From: Rhodohalobacter halophilus | Lineage (GTDB): Bacteria > Bacteroidota > Rhodothermia > Balneolales > Balneolaceae | Reading direction: 5' to 3' | Assembly (NCBI RefSeq): GCF_001715195.1 | Contig: NZ_MDWE01000003.1 | Location: forward strand, 23,406-87,405 | DNA length: 64,000 bases | In this document: positions 18,438-28,165 of the stretch, one piece after another | Layout: each line of letters opens with the position of its first letter | Numbering within the stretch: the first letter of the stretch is position 1 | The notes under the pieces: generated by a model | Seen by the model: only the letters and a program-made list of their open reading frames with translations | Told to the model about the DNA's origin: nothing | Databases searched by the model: none | Program-made: the position numbers and the translations under genes

Positions 18438-18960
18438 AAAACTTTAAACACTCGTCCAGCGTTTCCGCAACCTGAACTATTTTTCGGTTTTCCGGTTTGA
18501 TAAAACCGGCTTCAACAGCCTGATCAATCATTTTTACCAACGAATTATAATATCCTTCCAGATTCATGATGGTAACCGGTTTTTTAAGCAGGCCGATTTG
18601 ATTCCAGGTAATGATCTCGAACAGTTCCTCCATCGTACCGAAACCACCGGGGAAGGCCACAAATGCATCGGCCAGTTCCGCCATGTGCGATTTACGCTGA
18701 TGCATATCTTTTACAGTGATGAGCCGGGTGATTCCGCGATGAGCCACCTCTTTGCTGAAAAGGTTTTCCGGAATCACGCCAATGACTTCCCCGCCATTAA
18801 TCATCACAGAGTCGGCAATGGCGCCCATAATTCCGAGGGAAGACCCTCCGTAAATGAGATTGTATCCCTGCTCGGCCATCAGCCGCCCAAACGCTTTGGC
18901 TTGTTCAATAATTTTCGGGTTGTTACCGGGTGATGAACCGCAGTAGATACAGATGTTCAT
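18424..18960 (-). CDS. LOG-family nucleotide 5'-monophosphate phosphoribohydrolase
   Basis: A 178-residue Rossmann-like enzyme of the TIGR00730/LOG family, formerly annotated as lysine decarboxylase. It has YGGSSLGIMGAIAD (about 38-51) and the defining PGGFGTMEEL motif (about 104-113). Family members release the base from nucleoside monophosphates such as AMP or cytokinin nucleotides. Its ATG overlaps the stop of the cysteine desulfurase gene by one base, so the two are translationally coupled. Confidence 0.9.
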   Translation of the reverse strand: MNICIYCGSSPGNNPKIIEQAKAFGRLMAEQGYNLIYGGSSLGIMGAIADSVMINGGEVIGVIPENLFSKEVAHRGITRLITVKDMHQRKSHMAELADAFVAFPGGFGTMEELFEIITWNQIGLLKKPVTIMNLEGYYNSLVKMIDQAVEAGFIKPENRKIVQVAETLDECLKFCEQA

Positions 18961-20129
18961 CAGGATGCTACTTTCAACATTCTATCCAGAACTCCTTCCA
19001 GCTTATCCAGAAAGTAATCAACTTCTTTGTCGGTATTCTGTTTTCCAAAACTCACGCGAATGCTCGAGCTGGCAATCGCATCGTCATCAACCACCTCTTT
19101 TAATACGTGGGAAGGTTCGGTCGCTCCGGAAGTGCACGCGGATCCGTTCGATACGCAGATGCCTTCAATATCGAGATTTAGCAGCAACATTTCGCCATCC
19201 AATCCCTGTTCGTTACTCGTTTTGAACCCGATATTTATGATATGTGCAACCCCGCCTTCTTTGGGGCCGTTTATGGTAAATTTTTCCTCAAAGCGGGATT
19301 CAAGCCCTTCGATCAATTTTGATCTGAGCGCAACAAATTTCTGTGTATTGGTCTCCATGTTGCCGATGCTCAGCTCCATCGCTTTGGCCAACCCCACAAT
19401 ACCCGGAACGTTGGACGTTCCGCCCCGCCGCCGTCGCTCCTGAGAACCGCCCTGCAGCCAGGGAATCCAGGGTGTACCATTTTTTACATAGAGAACTCCA
19501 ATCCCTTTCGGCCCGTAAATTTTATGGGCGCTGATACTCAACATATTCATTCCAATCTCTTTCACATCCACGGGAATTTTACCCACGCTCTGCACGGTGT
19601 CGGAATGAAACGGCACGCCGGCTTCTTGGCAAACATCGGCAATCTCTTTTACGGGGTTGATCGATCCGATTTCGTTATTTACATGCATCAAAGAGACAAG
19701 CCCGGTTTTGTCGGTAATCGCCCCTCTTACCTGATCTGCCGTGATGACTCCGTTTGAATTGGGTTTCAGGTAGATGATTTTAGCACCACTTCTTTTCAAA
19801 GCCTCGGCAGGGTGAGTAACGGCGTGATGCTCGATCGGGGAGGTGATGATTTCGTTTTTTCCAGCCGGAGACAAAGCAGAGTATACTCCCTTGATGGCTG
19901 CATTATCACTTTCTGTTCCGCCACTGGTGAAGATAATTTCCGAAGGTTCGGCATTTAACAGACGGGCAATTTTTTCCCGAGCATCTTCAACGGCAACTTT
20001 GCATGTGCGGCCGACTTGATGAGCGGCATCTGCATTACCAAACGTGTTCTTGAAATAGGGGAGCATGCTGTCCAGCACATCCGGATCTACCGGGGTTGTG
20101 GCTGCATTATCAAAATAGACTGGATCCAT
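18960..20129 (-). CDS. Cysteine desulfurase (NifS/IscS type)
   Basis: A 389-residue PLP enzyme that takes sulfur from cysteine for Fe-S clusters and thio-modified tRNA. The start MDPVYFDNAATTP is typical. The PLP lysine is in SAHKIYGPKG (about residue 203), with HSDTVQSVGKIP just before. The persulfide cysteine is in NGSACTSG (about residue 328). The class I loop fits IscS/NifS rather than SufS. It leads the LOG-DUF1499 message. No IscU or IscA gene is adjacent. Confidence 0.93.
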   Translation of the reverse strand: MDPVYFDNAATTPVDPDVLDSMLPYFKNTFGNADAAHQVGRTCKVAVEDAREKIARLLNAEPSEIIFTSGGTESDNAAIKGVYSALSPAGKNEIITSPIEHHAVTHPAEALKRSGAKIIYLKPNSNGVITADQVRGAITDKTGLVSLMHVNNEIGSINPVKEIADVCQEAGVPFHSDTVQSVGKIPVDVKEIGMNMLSISAHKIYGPKGIGVLYVKNGTPWIPWLQGGSQERRRRGGTSNVPGIVGLAKAMELSIGNMETNTQKFVALRSKLIEGLESRFEEKFTINGPKEGGVAHIINIGFKTSNEQGLDGEMLLLNLDIEGICVSNGSACTSGATEPSHVLKEVVDDDAIASSSIRVSFGKQNTDKEVDYFLDKLEGVLDRMLKVAS

Positions 20130-20330
20130 AATTTATTTCTCAGTTACGGTTTTCGAGCTGAATAAAAATATTCAAAATGAGTGTGAAAAACAGTTTTGAA
20201 TTCAATGTTCTTCAAGCCGCTATGTTCAACTGTTAAGCTGGCAGAATATTTCAGGATTTAGAAAGAACGAATCCTGAACTTTTCTTACCTTTAGCGCACA
20301 TCGAATTTCACATTTTACAGATCCAAAAAC

Positions 20331-22568
20331 ATGTCAAATACATCTCCGCAGGAACCTGAAGTTACTCTCGATCTGGCCATCGAACACGGATTGAATGAAG
20401 AAGAGTTTGAAATGATCAAAAACTTCCTCGGCCGAACCCCCACATTTACCGAGCTGGGTGTATACTCAGTAATGTGGAGCGAGCACTGTTCCTATAAAAA
20501 TTCCATCCTTGAGATTAAGAAGCTGCCGAGAGAAGGGGAACAGCTCCTTGTGGATGCGGGTGAAGAGAACGCCGGTTTGGTAGATATTGGTGACGGCCTG
20601 GCGTGCGCATTTAAAATTGAGAGCCACAATCACCCGTCTGCCGTTGAACCCTACCAGGGAGCGGCAACCGGAGTCGGTGGAATTCACCGGGATATCTTTA
20701 CGATGGGTGCTCGTCCCGTAGCCTCGCTTAACTCACTCCGGTTCGGATCAATGGACAATCCGCGTGTACGCTATCTTCTTGATGGAGTTGTGCGCGGTAT
20801 TTCCGATTACGGTAACTCTTTTGGAATTCCAACCGTAGGCGGCGAAATCTATTTCGATGAAGCCTATGAGGGAAATCCGCTGGTGAACGCGATGAGTGTG
20901 GGTATTGTAAAACATGGTGAAACGGCTTCGGCCATCGCCAAGGGAATCGGAAACCCGGTATTGATTGTGGGAGCCAGTACCGGCCGGGATGGAATACACG
21001 GTGCTACGTTTGCATCCGAAGAGATTAGTGAAGAGAGCGAGGCGAAGCGGCCAAGCGTGCAGGTGGGTGACCCCTTCACGGAAAAACTTCTATTGGAAGC
21101 CAGCCTGGAAGCACTGAAAACCGGCGCCATTGTTGGCCTTCAGGATATGGGTGCTGCAGGAATTACCAGTTCATCTTCCGAAATGACGGCCCGCGGAGGG
21201 CAGGGGATGACACTCGACCTGGATAAAGTGCCGATGCGAGAAGAAGGGATGACAGCTTATGAACTGCTGCTGAGTGAGAGCCAGGAGCGGATGCTGGTTG
21301 TGGCTGAAAAAGGACGGGAACAGGAAATTATTGATGTTTTTGAAAAATGGGATCTCAACGCAGTTGTGATCGGTGAAGTAGTGGAAGGGGATAAGCTTAC
21401 CTACATTAAAGATGGGGAAGTGAAGGCAGAAATCCCGGCCGATTCACTCGTGCTTGGCGGCGGTGCTCCTCAGTATAAGCGTGAAAGAAAGAAACCGGCC
21501 TATATTGATGAAGTCCAGAGTTTCGATTTTTCTGCGCTCAAACATCCGGAAGATGTCAATGAAGCACTGTTGAAAGTTTTGGCTTCCCCCAATGTGGCGT
21601 CTAAAAGATGGGTTCATGAGCAGTACGATACCACCGTTCGCACCAACACGGTGAATGCGCCCGGTGCCTCCGATTCGGGAGTAATTCGAATTAAAGGCAC
21701 CAAAAAAGGTCTGGCCGTAAAAACTGACTGCAATGGCAGGTACGTCTATCTCAACCCGAGAAGAGGCGGACAAATTGCAGTGGCCGAATCAGCCCGGAAT
21801 GTGGTGTGCAGCGGTGCGAAACCGGTGGCGATCTCAAACTGCCTGAATTTTGGAAATCCGTACAAACCAGAAGTGTATTGGACGTTCAGCGAAGCACTGG
21901 CCGGAATGGGAGATGCCTGCCGGGCTCTCAATACTCCGGTAACAGGTGGAAACGTAAGTTTATACAATGAAAACCCGAACGGAGCCATCTTCCCGACTCC
22001 TGTAATCGGAATGCTCGGTTTGATTGAGGATGTGGAAAATCATACCATGACGCCCCAGTTTAAGAATGAAGGGGATGTCATTTACTACCTGGGTGCGAAT
22101 CGTAAAGGGCTGGGCGGATCAGAATATATTAAAGCCGTACATGGCCTCACTACAGGTGATGCTCCCGAATTGGATCTGGACCTGGAAGTGAAACTTCAGA
22201 AATCTGTTCTGCAACTCATTCACGATAAAGTTGTCAATGCTGCACACGATGTATCTGATGGCGGACTCAGTGTAACATTAGCCGAAATGGCAATCCACTC
22301 AGGGTTGGGAGCGGATGTGTCACTCGAAAAACTGAGCGGAGAGATCTATGAAATTCTCTTCAGCGAGGCACAGTCCGGAATTGTCGTGACCGTACCGAAG
22401 GAAAATGTAGCGAATCTCGAAAAAACATTAGGTGATGGAGCGGTTCCGTTTTATCCGCTGGGAACCGTTACCGGTAAAACTCTCACCATCAATCGCTCAA
22501 TTAACCTGCCGGTGGAAAAATTAACCGAAGTGTATGAATCCGTCATACCCAGGGCGATGGAGCAGTAA
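20331..22568 (+). CDS. purL: Phosphoribosylformylglycinamidine synthase subunit PurL
   Basis: A 745-residue purine-synthesis enzyme of the small PurL type, working with separate PurS and PurQ and converting FGAR to FGAM with ATP and glutamine-derived ammonia. Diagnostic parts are [14 protein letters not shown] (about 43-56), [20 protein letters not shown] (about 96-115), [17 protein letters not shown] and [16 protein letters not shown]. Both duplicated AIRS-like halves are complete. It is a single gene; the region after it holds the long hairpin at 22609-22657. Confidence 0.96.
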   Translation: MSNTSPQEPEVTLDLAIEHGLNEEEFEMIKNFLGRTPTFTELGVYSVMWSEHCSYKNSILEIKKLPREGEQLLVDAGEENAGLVDIGDGLACAFKIESHNHPSAVEPYQGAATGVGGIHRDIFTMGARPVASLNSLRFGSMDNPRVRYLLDGVVRGISDYGNSFGIPTVGGEIYFDEAYEGNPLVNAMSVGIVKHGETASAIAKGIGNPVLIVGASTGRDGIHGATFASEEISEESEAKRPSVQVGDPFTEKLLLEASLEALKTGAIVGLQDMGAAGITSSSSEMTARGGQGMTLDLDKVPMREEGMTAYELLLSESQERMLVVAEKGREQEIIDVFEKWDLNAVVIGEVVEGDKLTYIKDGEVKAEIPADSLVLGGGAPQYKRERKKPAYIDEVQSFDFSALKHPEDVNEALLKVLASPNVASKRWVHEQYDTTVRTNTVNAPGASDSGVIRIKGTKKGLAVKTDCNGRYVYLNPRRGGQIAVAESARNVVCSGAKPVAISNCLNFGNPYKPEVYWTFSEALAGMGDACRALNTPVTGGNVSLYNENPNGAIFPTPVIGMLGLIEDVENHTMTPQFKNEGDVIYYLGANRKGLGGSEYIKAVHGLTTGDAPELDLDLEVKLQKSVLQLIHDKVVNAAHDVSDGGLSVTLAEMAIHSGLGADVSLEKLSGEIYEILFSEAQSGIVVTVPKENVANLEKTLGDGAVPFYPLGTVTGKTLTINRSINLPVEKLTEVYESVIPRAMEQ

Positions 22569-22608
22569 ATAATTTCGTTGCCGGTATATCTGAAACTCTG
22601 AACGATTT

Positions 22609-22657
22609 AAATCTCTTTGGGCTTTTAAAGGTTGAAATTTAAAACCTAAAGAGATTT
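22609..22657 (+). promoter_or_regulatory. Long hairpin abutting the SDR start codon
   Basis: The outer arms AAATCTCTTTGGG and CCTAAAGAGATTT (13 bp, one wobble) enclose inner arms TTTTAAA and TTTAAAA around an 8-nt loop, giving about 20 bp with one bulged C. The 3' arm ends one base before the ATG at 22659, so the ribosome-binding region of the SDR gene is paired. It could terminate purL, control translation of the SDR, or both. Confidence 0.7.
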
Positions 22658-22658
22658 T

Positions 22659-23378
22659 ATGGACGATAAGATTGTACTCATTGTTGGCGGATCAGGCGGA
22701 ATCGGACAAGCTTCTGCTGATTTGTTTGCCAAAGCCGGCGCAAAAGTTGTATTAGCTGCCAGAAACAAGGCCAAAGCCGAACAGAAAGCGAAAGAGATTA
22801 ACGACAACGGAGGAGAGACGTTTGCCATCGAGGTAAATGTAACCGATTTGGGTTCAGTATCCGATATGGCGCGCGAAGTCACCGAAGAGTTGGGAGATAT
22901 TGATGTTCTGGTAAACGCTTTTGGCCTGGGTATGATTCAGCCACTGCTCGACATCAAACCGGATGATGCCAAAGAGGTTTTTGATGTGAATGTGTACGGT
23001 ACGTTTCTGGTTACGCAAACGGTTACACGTTATATGGCTACGGCTAAGAAAGGACGTGTCATTATGTTTCCGGGAATCCTCGGCAAAGCGGTGATGAGAA
23101 ACTCTTCTGTCTATTCTGCTTCCAAATATGCTGTAACCGGATTTACCAAGGCACTCGTAGAAGAGAATAAGAGGTCAGGCGTAAAATTTTCACTTCTATA
23201 TCTGGGCGGCGTGGCTACAGATTTCTGGGAGAATCCCAATATTGATATGCGGGTTCAGAAAGATAAGATGCTGACGCCGGAACAGGTGGCAAAAGCGGTT
23301 TATTACTCCGCATCACAGCCGGACGATTCCGTTCTGAATGAAATTACGATTCAGCCCGAATCGCATCAGATGGTGTAA
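22659..23378 (+). CDS. SDR-family oxidoreductase
   Basis: A 239-residue short-chain dehydrogenase/reductase. The cofactor motif GGSGGIGQASADLF is at about residues 9-22. The usual NNAG reads VNAFGLG. The catalytic YxxxK is Y151-K155 in SVYSASKYAV by approximate count. An arginine/lysine patch after the second strand (AARNKAKAEQ) suggests NADP(H). The substrate is unknown. The gene begins directly after a long hairpin that would pair its translation start region. Confidence 0.88.
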   Translation: MDDKIVLIVGGSGGIGQASADLFAKAGAKVVLAARNKAKAEQKAKEINDNGGETFAIEVNVTDLGSVSDMAREVTEELGDIDVLVNAFGLGMIQPLLDIKPDDAKEVFDVNVYGTFLVTQTVTRYMATAKKGRVIMFPGILGKAVMRNSSVYSASKYAVTGFTKALVEENKRSGVKFSLLYLGGVATDFWENPNIDMRVQKDKMLTPEQVAKAVYYSASQPDDSVLNEITIQPESHQMV

Positions 23379-23385
23379 ATTAACT

Positions 23386-23555
23386 CCGTCAGACCGCTCC
23401 ACGCGGTCAGACGGATGAATCTGGAACAACCCATCTGACCGGCTTTAGCGGCCTGACGGGTGTAATTATAAAAAGTAGTAATCTAACCCATGGCACGACT
23501 TTGAGGCGTGCCACGACTAATAAACTCACTACTCAACTAAACTCACTACTCAACA
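23386..23555. repeat. Cluster of short hairpin and tandem repeats
   Basis: Two related palindromes lie at 23386-23414 (arms CCGTCAGACCGC / GCGGTCAGACGG) and 23431-23461 (TCTGACCGGC / GCGGCCTGACGG-like). A GGCACG/CGTGCC hairpin lies near 23492-23515. A 17-nt unit TAAACTCACTACTCAAC then occurs twice in tandem, the second copy running into the end of the aminotransferase gene. They separate two converging genes and may act as terminators. Confidence 0.6.
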
Positions 23556-24886
23556 ACGGGGCATTTCTCAATTGCTGTTTTGTAGCTCTTTTTGATGATC
23601 TCAATTCCCTCATCAATCTGATCTTTCTGAATGGTGAGTGGCGGACGGAACCGGACGGTTTTTGTTCCGCATCCGAGAATCATCAGGTTGTTGTTCATGC
23701 ACTCTTTTACGACTTCATTTCGAGCGTGGCTGTTTGGAAGGTCCATCGCGCAGAATAATCCTTTACCTCTTGGGTTGGAGATGTGCTCAAATTCATCAGC
23801 CAACGATGCTATTTGTTTCTGCAGGTGCTTGCCGACCGTAGCCGCGTTTTCAACTAATTTATCCTCTTCAATAACCTCCAGAATGCGGTCAAACCGAACC
23901 ATATCAACAAGGTTACCGCCCCAGGTTGAGTTTATTCGGGATGATACGTGGAAGCAGTTGGTTTCGATATCATCAATTCTGTCGCTTGCCAGAATACCGC
24001 AAACCTGAGCTTTCTTACCGAAGGCCAGAATATCCGGCTTTACATAGTATTCGTGAGCCCAGAACTTTCCGGTCAGCCCCACACCGGTTTGTACTTCATC
24101 GTAAATGAGAAGTGCATCGAATTCATCACAGAGGTCACGCAGGGCCTGATGGAATTCAACTCTGAAGTGATTGTCGCCGCCTTCACCCTGGATCGGTTCA
24201 AGAAGAATACAGGCGATGTCATCTTTATAGGTTTCAAAATACTGGCGAGCCTGAGCCAATGCTTGCTTCTCTTCAAGCTCAACCTGTGCGGTGTTCTCTT
24301 TATTCAGGGGGAATTTTGCAGCCGGTGTGTGGATTCGCGGCCAGTCAAATTTCGGGAAATATTTTACTTTGTTTGGATCCGTGTTGGTCAGAGAAAGGGT
24401 GTATCCGCTGCGGCCGTGGAAGGCACGGTCGAGGTGAAGCGCCTTGTGGCCTTTTTCAGTGCGGTATCCTTTTTTGAAATTCTTCTGAACTTTCCAGTCG
24501 AAGGCAACTTTCAGGGCATTTTCTACGGCAAGTGCACCACCTGAAACAAAGAAAGCATATGGCATGTATTTCGGAATACCCACTCGAGAAAATGTTTCGA
24601 CAAAATGTGCCATCTCTTCGGTGTACACGTCCGAATTGGACGGTTTGTTGATGGCAACTTGTCCCAGTTTGGCAACAAACTCCGGATCTCCGGCCAGTTT
24701 ATCATGATTCATGCCAAGGGGATTGGATGCAAAGAAGGTGAAGAAATCCAGATAATCTTTTCCGGATGCAGAATCGTGCAGGTACGCACCCTTACTTTTT
24801 TTGAGGTCGAGAACCATCTCATATCCGTCTGCCAGAATATGCTTTTGAAGTGTTGAGCGTACGTTTTTTGGTTGAATCCCTTTCAT
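23546..24886 (-). CDS. lat: L-lysine 6-transaminase
   Basis: A 446-residue class III PLP aminotransferase that moves the epsilon-amino group of lysine to 2-oxoglutarate. The N-terminus (MKGIQPKNVRSTLQKHILADGY and FFTFFASNPLGMNHDKL) is typical of the Lat family rather than of ornithine or GABA aminotransferases. The aspartate motif LLIYDEVQTGVG and PLP lysine motif LAFGKKAQVCG (about residue 293) are intact. It starts 57 bp after the end of the ornithine aminotransferase gene, so the two are likely co-transcribed for basic amino-acid catabolism. Confidence 0.92.
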   Translation of the reverse strand: MKGIQPKNVRSTLQKHILADGYEMVLDLKKSKGAYLHDSASGKDYLDFFTFFASNPLGMNHDKLAGDPEFVAKLGQVAINKPSNSDVYTEEMAHFVETFSRVGIPKYMPYAFFVSGGALAVENALKVAFDWKVQKNFKKGYRTEKGHKALHLDRAFHGRSGYTLSLTNTDPNKVKYFPKFDWPRIHTPAAKFPLNKENTAQVELEEKQALAQARQYFETYKDDIACILLEPIQGEGGDNHFRVEFHQALRDLCDEFDALLIYDEVQTGVGLTGKFWAHEYYVKPDILAFGKKAQVCGILASDRIDDIETNCFHVSSRINSTWGGNLVDMVRFDRILEVIEEDKLVENAATVGKHLQKQIASLADEFEHISNPRGKGLFCAMDLPNSHARNEVVKECMNNNLMILGCGTKTVRFRPPLTIQKDQIDEGIEIIKKSYKTAIEKCPVVE

Positions 24887-24943
24887 GTAATAATACGTTT
24901 AAGATTTAAATTTTAGCTCCTGTTTGGTCGTAAGTAGAGGCTT

Positions 24944-26209
24944 TTAAGCTTCAAATTCAAGGAAAGTTTTCCGGATAATTTCGATACATTTTTGAAGCTG
25001 TTCCTCATTCATTACAAGGGGTGGGGCAAACCGGATAATGTTACCATGAGTCGGTTTGGCAAGTAACCCGTTTTCTTTGAGTTTTACACACAGATCCCAT
25101 GCAGTAGAACTGTCGGGTGAGTCGTTGATCTCCACAGCATTGAGCAGACCTTTCCCGCGAACCAAAGAGATCAGTTCACATTCCTCCTTCAGCTTGTTCA
25201 TGGCATCCCGGAACATTTCACCCAATTTACGGGCATTTTGAGCCAGTTTTTCATCCCGAACAACTTCCAGTGCAGCAATGGCAACACGTGCAGCCAACGG
25301 GTTTCCGCCAAATGTTGAGCCGTGCTGTCCCGGCTTGATGACATCCATGATCTCATCATCAGCCAATACAGCAGAAACAGGATAAACCCCTCCGGAGAGT
25401 GCTTTTCCAAGAATCAGAATATCGGGTTTCACATAGTGTTCGGGCTGACGTTCACAGCTCCCCTGACATGTACAGTTGCCGCAAACAGCCAGCAGGGAGC
25501 CGGTTCGGGCAATTCCGGTTTGAATCTCATCAGCAATGAAGAGCGCATTATGTTTTTTGCAAAGTGCGGCGGCTTTTTTCAGATAGTCGTCATCAGGCAC
25601 CATCACGCCGGCTTCACCCTGAATCGGCTCTACAAGAAAGCCTGCAATATTTTCGCCCTTAAGAGCCTCTTCGAGCTCGTCCAGGTTGTTATATTCAACC
25701 TTTTCGAAGCCCGGAGTGTAAGGGCCAAAGTTTTTGCTTGCATCCGGATCATTGGAAAATGAAATAACGGTGGTTGTCCGTCCATGAAAGTTATTGTTGC
25801 AGACGATGATCTTCGCTTCATTTTCAGGGATTCCCTTCACTTCGTACGCCCATTTACGGCAGATCTTAATGGCGGTTTCCACACCTTCGGCTCCGGTATT
25901 CATAGGGAGTACTTTATCAAATCCGAAGAAATTGGTAATAAACTGCTCATATTCACCGAGAACATTGTTATAGAATGCCCGGGAAGTCAACGTGAGCGTT
26001 TCAGCTTGTTTTTTTAATGAACCGATAATATGGGGATGGCAGTGCCCCTGATTGACGGCAGAGTAAGCCGAAAGAAAATCGAAATACCGGTTTCCTTCAG
26101 GGTCCCATACATAAACTCCATCACCCTTTGCCAAAACAACCGGCAGCGGATGGTAGTTGTGAGCTCCATATTTATCTTCAAGTGCAATTGCGTCTTTAGT
26201 GGAAAGCAT
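24944..26209 (-). CDS. rocD: Ornithine-oxo-acid transaminase
   Basis: A 421-residue class III PLP aminotransferase that turns ornithine into glutamate semialdehyde. It has [13 protein letters not shown] and [19 protein letters not shown] near the N-terminus, the aspartate motif [14 protein letters not shown] (about 222-235) and PLP lysine motif [10 protein letters not shown] (about 260). Between these motifs is an insertion of about ten residues reading [10 protein letters not shown], with four cysteines, where most family members have a few non-cysteine residues. This may be a metal or disulfide site. First of a two-gene message with lat. Confidence 0.93.
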   Translation of the reverse strand: MLSTKDAIALEDKYGAHNYHPLPVVLAKGDGVYVWDPEGNRYFDFLSAYSAVNQGHCHPHIIGSLKKQAETLTLTSRAFYNNVLGEYEQFITNFFGFDKVLPMNTGAEGVETAIKICRKWAYEVKGIPENEAKIIVCNNNFHGRTTTVISFSNDPDASKNFGPYTPGFEKVEYNNLDELEEALKGENIAGFLVEPIQGEAGVMVPDDDYLKKAAALCKKHNALFIADEIQTGIARTGSLLAVCGNCTCQGSCERQPEHYVKPDILILGKALSGGVYPVSAVLADDEIMDVIKPGQHGSTFGGNPLAARVAIAALEVVRDEKLAQNARKLGEMFRDAMNKLKEECELISLVRGKGLLNAVEINDSPDSSTAWDLCVKLKENGLLAKPTHGNIIRFAPPLVMNEEQLQKCIEIIRKTFLEFEA

Positions 26210-26475
26210 AAAATCAGAAAAGTCATTTAGAGGTTGTCCGTTGAGGATAAGATAGCAAATACCCCGATACAGGGCGACAGGTAGCGATTTTCTTTACAAA
26301 TTTACAGAGAACCATGCCTATAACTTTTAAAGTTGGAAGTAGGGTGAAAATCGTAAGGATGAAGGTTGGATTTGTATCGGTTCTGCATAACCTGAAGGGT
26401 GGGTTTTGAGAGTGGAGGCTTTGTAAACAGAGATGAGATATAAAATAAATCAATAAAATTTATTTGAGGTATCGC
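26210..26475. other. Intergenic region upstream of rocD and the tRNA gene
   Basis: About 350 bp between rocD and the tRNA gene holds the rocD promoter region and, at its right end, the tRNA promoter. Only short overlapping frames with no protein-like features are present. I see no other element. Confidence 0.5.
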
Positions 26476-26507
26476 TTGACTTCGGGAGGCATTAACCCTT
26501 ATCTTTA
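26476..26507 (+). promoter_or_regulatory. Predicted promoter of the tRNA-Met gene
   Basis: TTGACT at 26476-26481 and TATCTTTA at 26500-26507 are separated by 18 bp, resembling both a sigma-70 promoter and the Bacteroidota -33/-7 pattern. They lie about 60 bp upstream of the mature tRNA. Confidence 0.5.
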
Positions 26508-26564
26508 GAGTCTTGTTGGGAGATGGTCATGGCATCACAAAAACTCAACAAAATTTATTGACAT

Positions 26565-26637
<73 letters not shown>

Positions 26638-26643
26638 CTACTT

Positions 26644-26688
26644 AAAAGGGTTTAAGGCTTGTGAAAACAATGCTTTAAGCCCTTTTTT
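26644..26688 (+). terminator. Terminator just inside the left end of the element
   Basis: A 15-bp stem (AAAAGGGTTTAAGGC with GCTTTAAGCCCTTTT, two wobbles), a 13-nt loop and six T. It replaces the host tRNA terminator, which the insertion displaced to 34271-34307. Confidence 0.8.
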
Positions 26689-26697
26689 ATTTTGCCG

Positions 26698-26717
26698 TGG
26701 TGAAACTATGGTGAAAC
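26698..26717 (+). promoter_or_regulatory. Paired 9-bp motif at left end (candidate integrase arm sites)
   Basis: TGGTGAAAC occurs at 26698-26706 and again at 26709-26717, an 11-bp offset (about one helical turn). The same pair, with the first copy as GGGTAAAAC, lies at 34114-34133 at the other end in the same orientation. Confidence 0.5.
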
Positions 26718-26828
26718 AAAGTCGCTGTTTTCTCCCTTTTCTCTTCTTTTTTATAGTGCCGAAATACTCTTTACATACAGGTTAGAAACGATTCCGGCAC
26801 TCTCAAAATATCAGGTTCAGAATTAAAC

Positions 26829-26961
26829 ACGTATTTCCACGTAAAATACGTTGGTCATCCTATAAGCACCTATAAAATATAGGACGTTATTTAACACAAA
26901 ATAACGGTAGCCATAAACATCCATAAATTATGGTCGCCTGAATATTACAGGTGTTTTCAGG
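26829..26961. repeat. Array of five regularly spaced hairpins
   Basis: Five palindromes of 22-25 nt start at 26829, 26859, 26885, 26911 and 26937, i.e. every 26-30 nt. Stem words differ: ACGTATTT, CCTATA, CGTTATTT, CCATAA and CCTGAA, each followed by its reverse complement. In the first, second and fourth, a word of the stem is also repeated directly 10 nt downstream before the inverted copy. The stretch lies in the 520-bp gene-free region between attL and the last gene; apart from a 17-nt palindrome at 27026-27042 I see no other structure in the remainder. Possible roles are protein-binding sites for replication or excision, or a structured RNA. Confidence 0.65.
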
Positions 26962-27157
26962 TTTTAATTGGCTTACCCTCTTTATAAGATTCCAAATCTC
27001 TGAACTATATCGCAGTATTTTCACTGTTTAAAGGCTTTAAACGCTATTCTCTCATTTAATGAATATCGTTCAAAAAAACGCTTTCGAGATTCGTTTCTAA
27101 GCGCTTCAATTAGGCTAAAGCATACCTTAACATTATTGAAAATTGGGCTTTAACATT

Positions 27158-27514
27158 CTATTCATATGGAAAGTTGAATTTATTACAGAAGTATGCTTCC
27201 AGTATGTTATCGGTTTTGTGCTGATAGGGTTTCAACTCTTCCGGCCAATCGGGTTGCTGGTCGTCTTTGCTTCTTACTACATGCACAATAAAAACTGTGA
27301 TTAACGGTTCAATTCCGTTCAATCTCTCATAAGTACGCTTTAACCGGATATTGTGTAGCCATTTCCGGGCTTCTGCTTCATCCATATCATTCACAGATGA
27401 AAAATCCCATCCATCCCGGCCACACATCACACGTTTTACACCTTGTGAAAGCAATTTTTCATACTGGTGTTTAGTGATTGCTCTGTCGTTATGAATTAAA
27501 TCTGTTATTCGCAT
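27158..27514 (-). CDS. Hypothetical protein of the integrative element
   Basis: A 118-residue protein I cannot assign. It is soluble and mixed alpha/beta, with a central stretch GVKRVMCGRDGWDFSSVNDMDEAEARKWL and a likely strand LITVFIVHVV. It is the last gene of the element's minus-strand series and overlaps the preceding small gene by 10 nt. Confidence 0.6.
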   Translation of the reverse strand: MRITDLIHNDRAITKHQYEKLLSQGVKRVMCGRDGWDFSSVNDMDEAEARKWLHNIRLKRTYERLNGIEPLITVFIVHVVRSKDDQQPDWPEELKPYQHKTDNILEAYFCNKFNFPYE

Positions 27515-27666
27515 GGATTCCGTTTTATTCGGTTGGGGTTATACAAATTCTGAAAATCCCGATATTCTTTAGTGCCGGGTGTTTGTTCACGTTCGTAAAG
27601 CTCTTTTAGATTTTTTGCCAGTCGGTCGGGTTTAGAGCGTTTGGATATAATGTTCTCTATTCTCAT
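27505..27666 (-). CDS. Small hypothetical protein of the integrative element
   Basis: A 53-residue basic protein starting at ATG 27666, one base after the stop of the HGG gene: MRIENIISKRSKPDRLAKNL at the start, helical and charged after that. The open frame continues upstream into the HGG gene, but tight spacing favours this start. No recognisable family. Confidence 0.5.
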   Translation of the reverse strand: MRIENIISKRSKPDRLAKNLKELYEREQTPGTKEYRDFQNLYNPNRIKRNPCE

Positions 27667-27667
27667 A

Positions 27668-28165
27668 TCAATTCTGTGAAAGTTTGAAATTTTTAAATTG
27701 CTCAATGATTGCGTATCCATCGTCTCCGATACGGTCAATTAAGAGAGTTTCCACATAGTCGAGGAACCGTTCAATATCGGAAGCCGGAACTAACCGCTGT
27801 TGTTCAACCTGTATCATCATTGAACGTTGTTTAGCTGTTACTAATCGGTCGATTATCTTACTCAGCGTATCCAAATCTTTTAAATCCGGTATATCGTTTT
27901 TCAATGCTTCCGCTGAAATGATAAGTGCCTGCATCAACCGGATTTCATTCTCCGGGTTAATCAGTTCATCACTTGAAAAGTTTTCCAATTCGGAAAGTAC
28001 CTGTTTCAATGATTCACCTGCATATTTTGAATACATCCCGTGTTTAAAATGCGGGGAGTCGGTTCCTTTCGGTGTGGCTCCCCCATGTAACCGGCAACGG
28101 GTTGAACCTTTAGCTGGAGAGCGTTTACATGGAGTTCCTGTTCGGGTTTTGGCGTTACATTTCAT
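27668..28165 (-). CDS. HGG-motif phage/element protein with cysteine cluster
   Basis: A 165-residue protein. Residues 1-45 hold a compact Cys/His cluster: C3, then GTPCKRSPAKGSTRCRLHGG with two more cysteines, a histidine and the HGGA motif, and later HFKHGMYSKY. This N-terminus is common in small phage-encoded proteins, often annotated HGGxSTG-domain or placed near terminase small subunits. The rest is helical. A DNA-binding or packaging-related role is possible but is inference from this resemblance. The start overlaps the stop of the following upstream gene by 4 nt. Confidence 0.7.
   Translation of the reverse strand: MKCNAKTRTGTPCKRSPAKGSTRCRLHGGATPKGTDSPHFKHGMYSKYAGESLKQVLSELENFSSDELINPENEIRLMQALIISAEALKNDIPDLKDLDTLSKIIDRLVTAKQRSMMIQVEQQRLVPASDIERFLDYVETLLIDRIGDDGYAIIEQFKNFKLSQN

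Noticed and set aside
26829..26961. CRISPR array as an explanation for the regularly spaced hairpins
   Set aside because: The units do not share a common repeat sequence, the spacing is too short, and there are no cas genes in the window.
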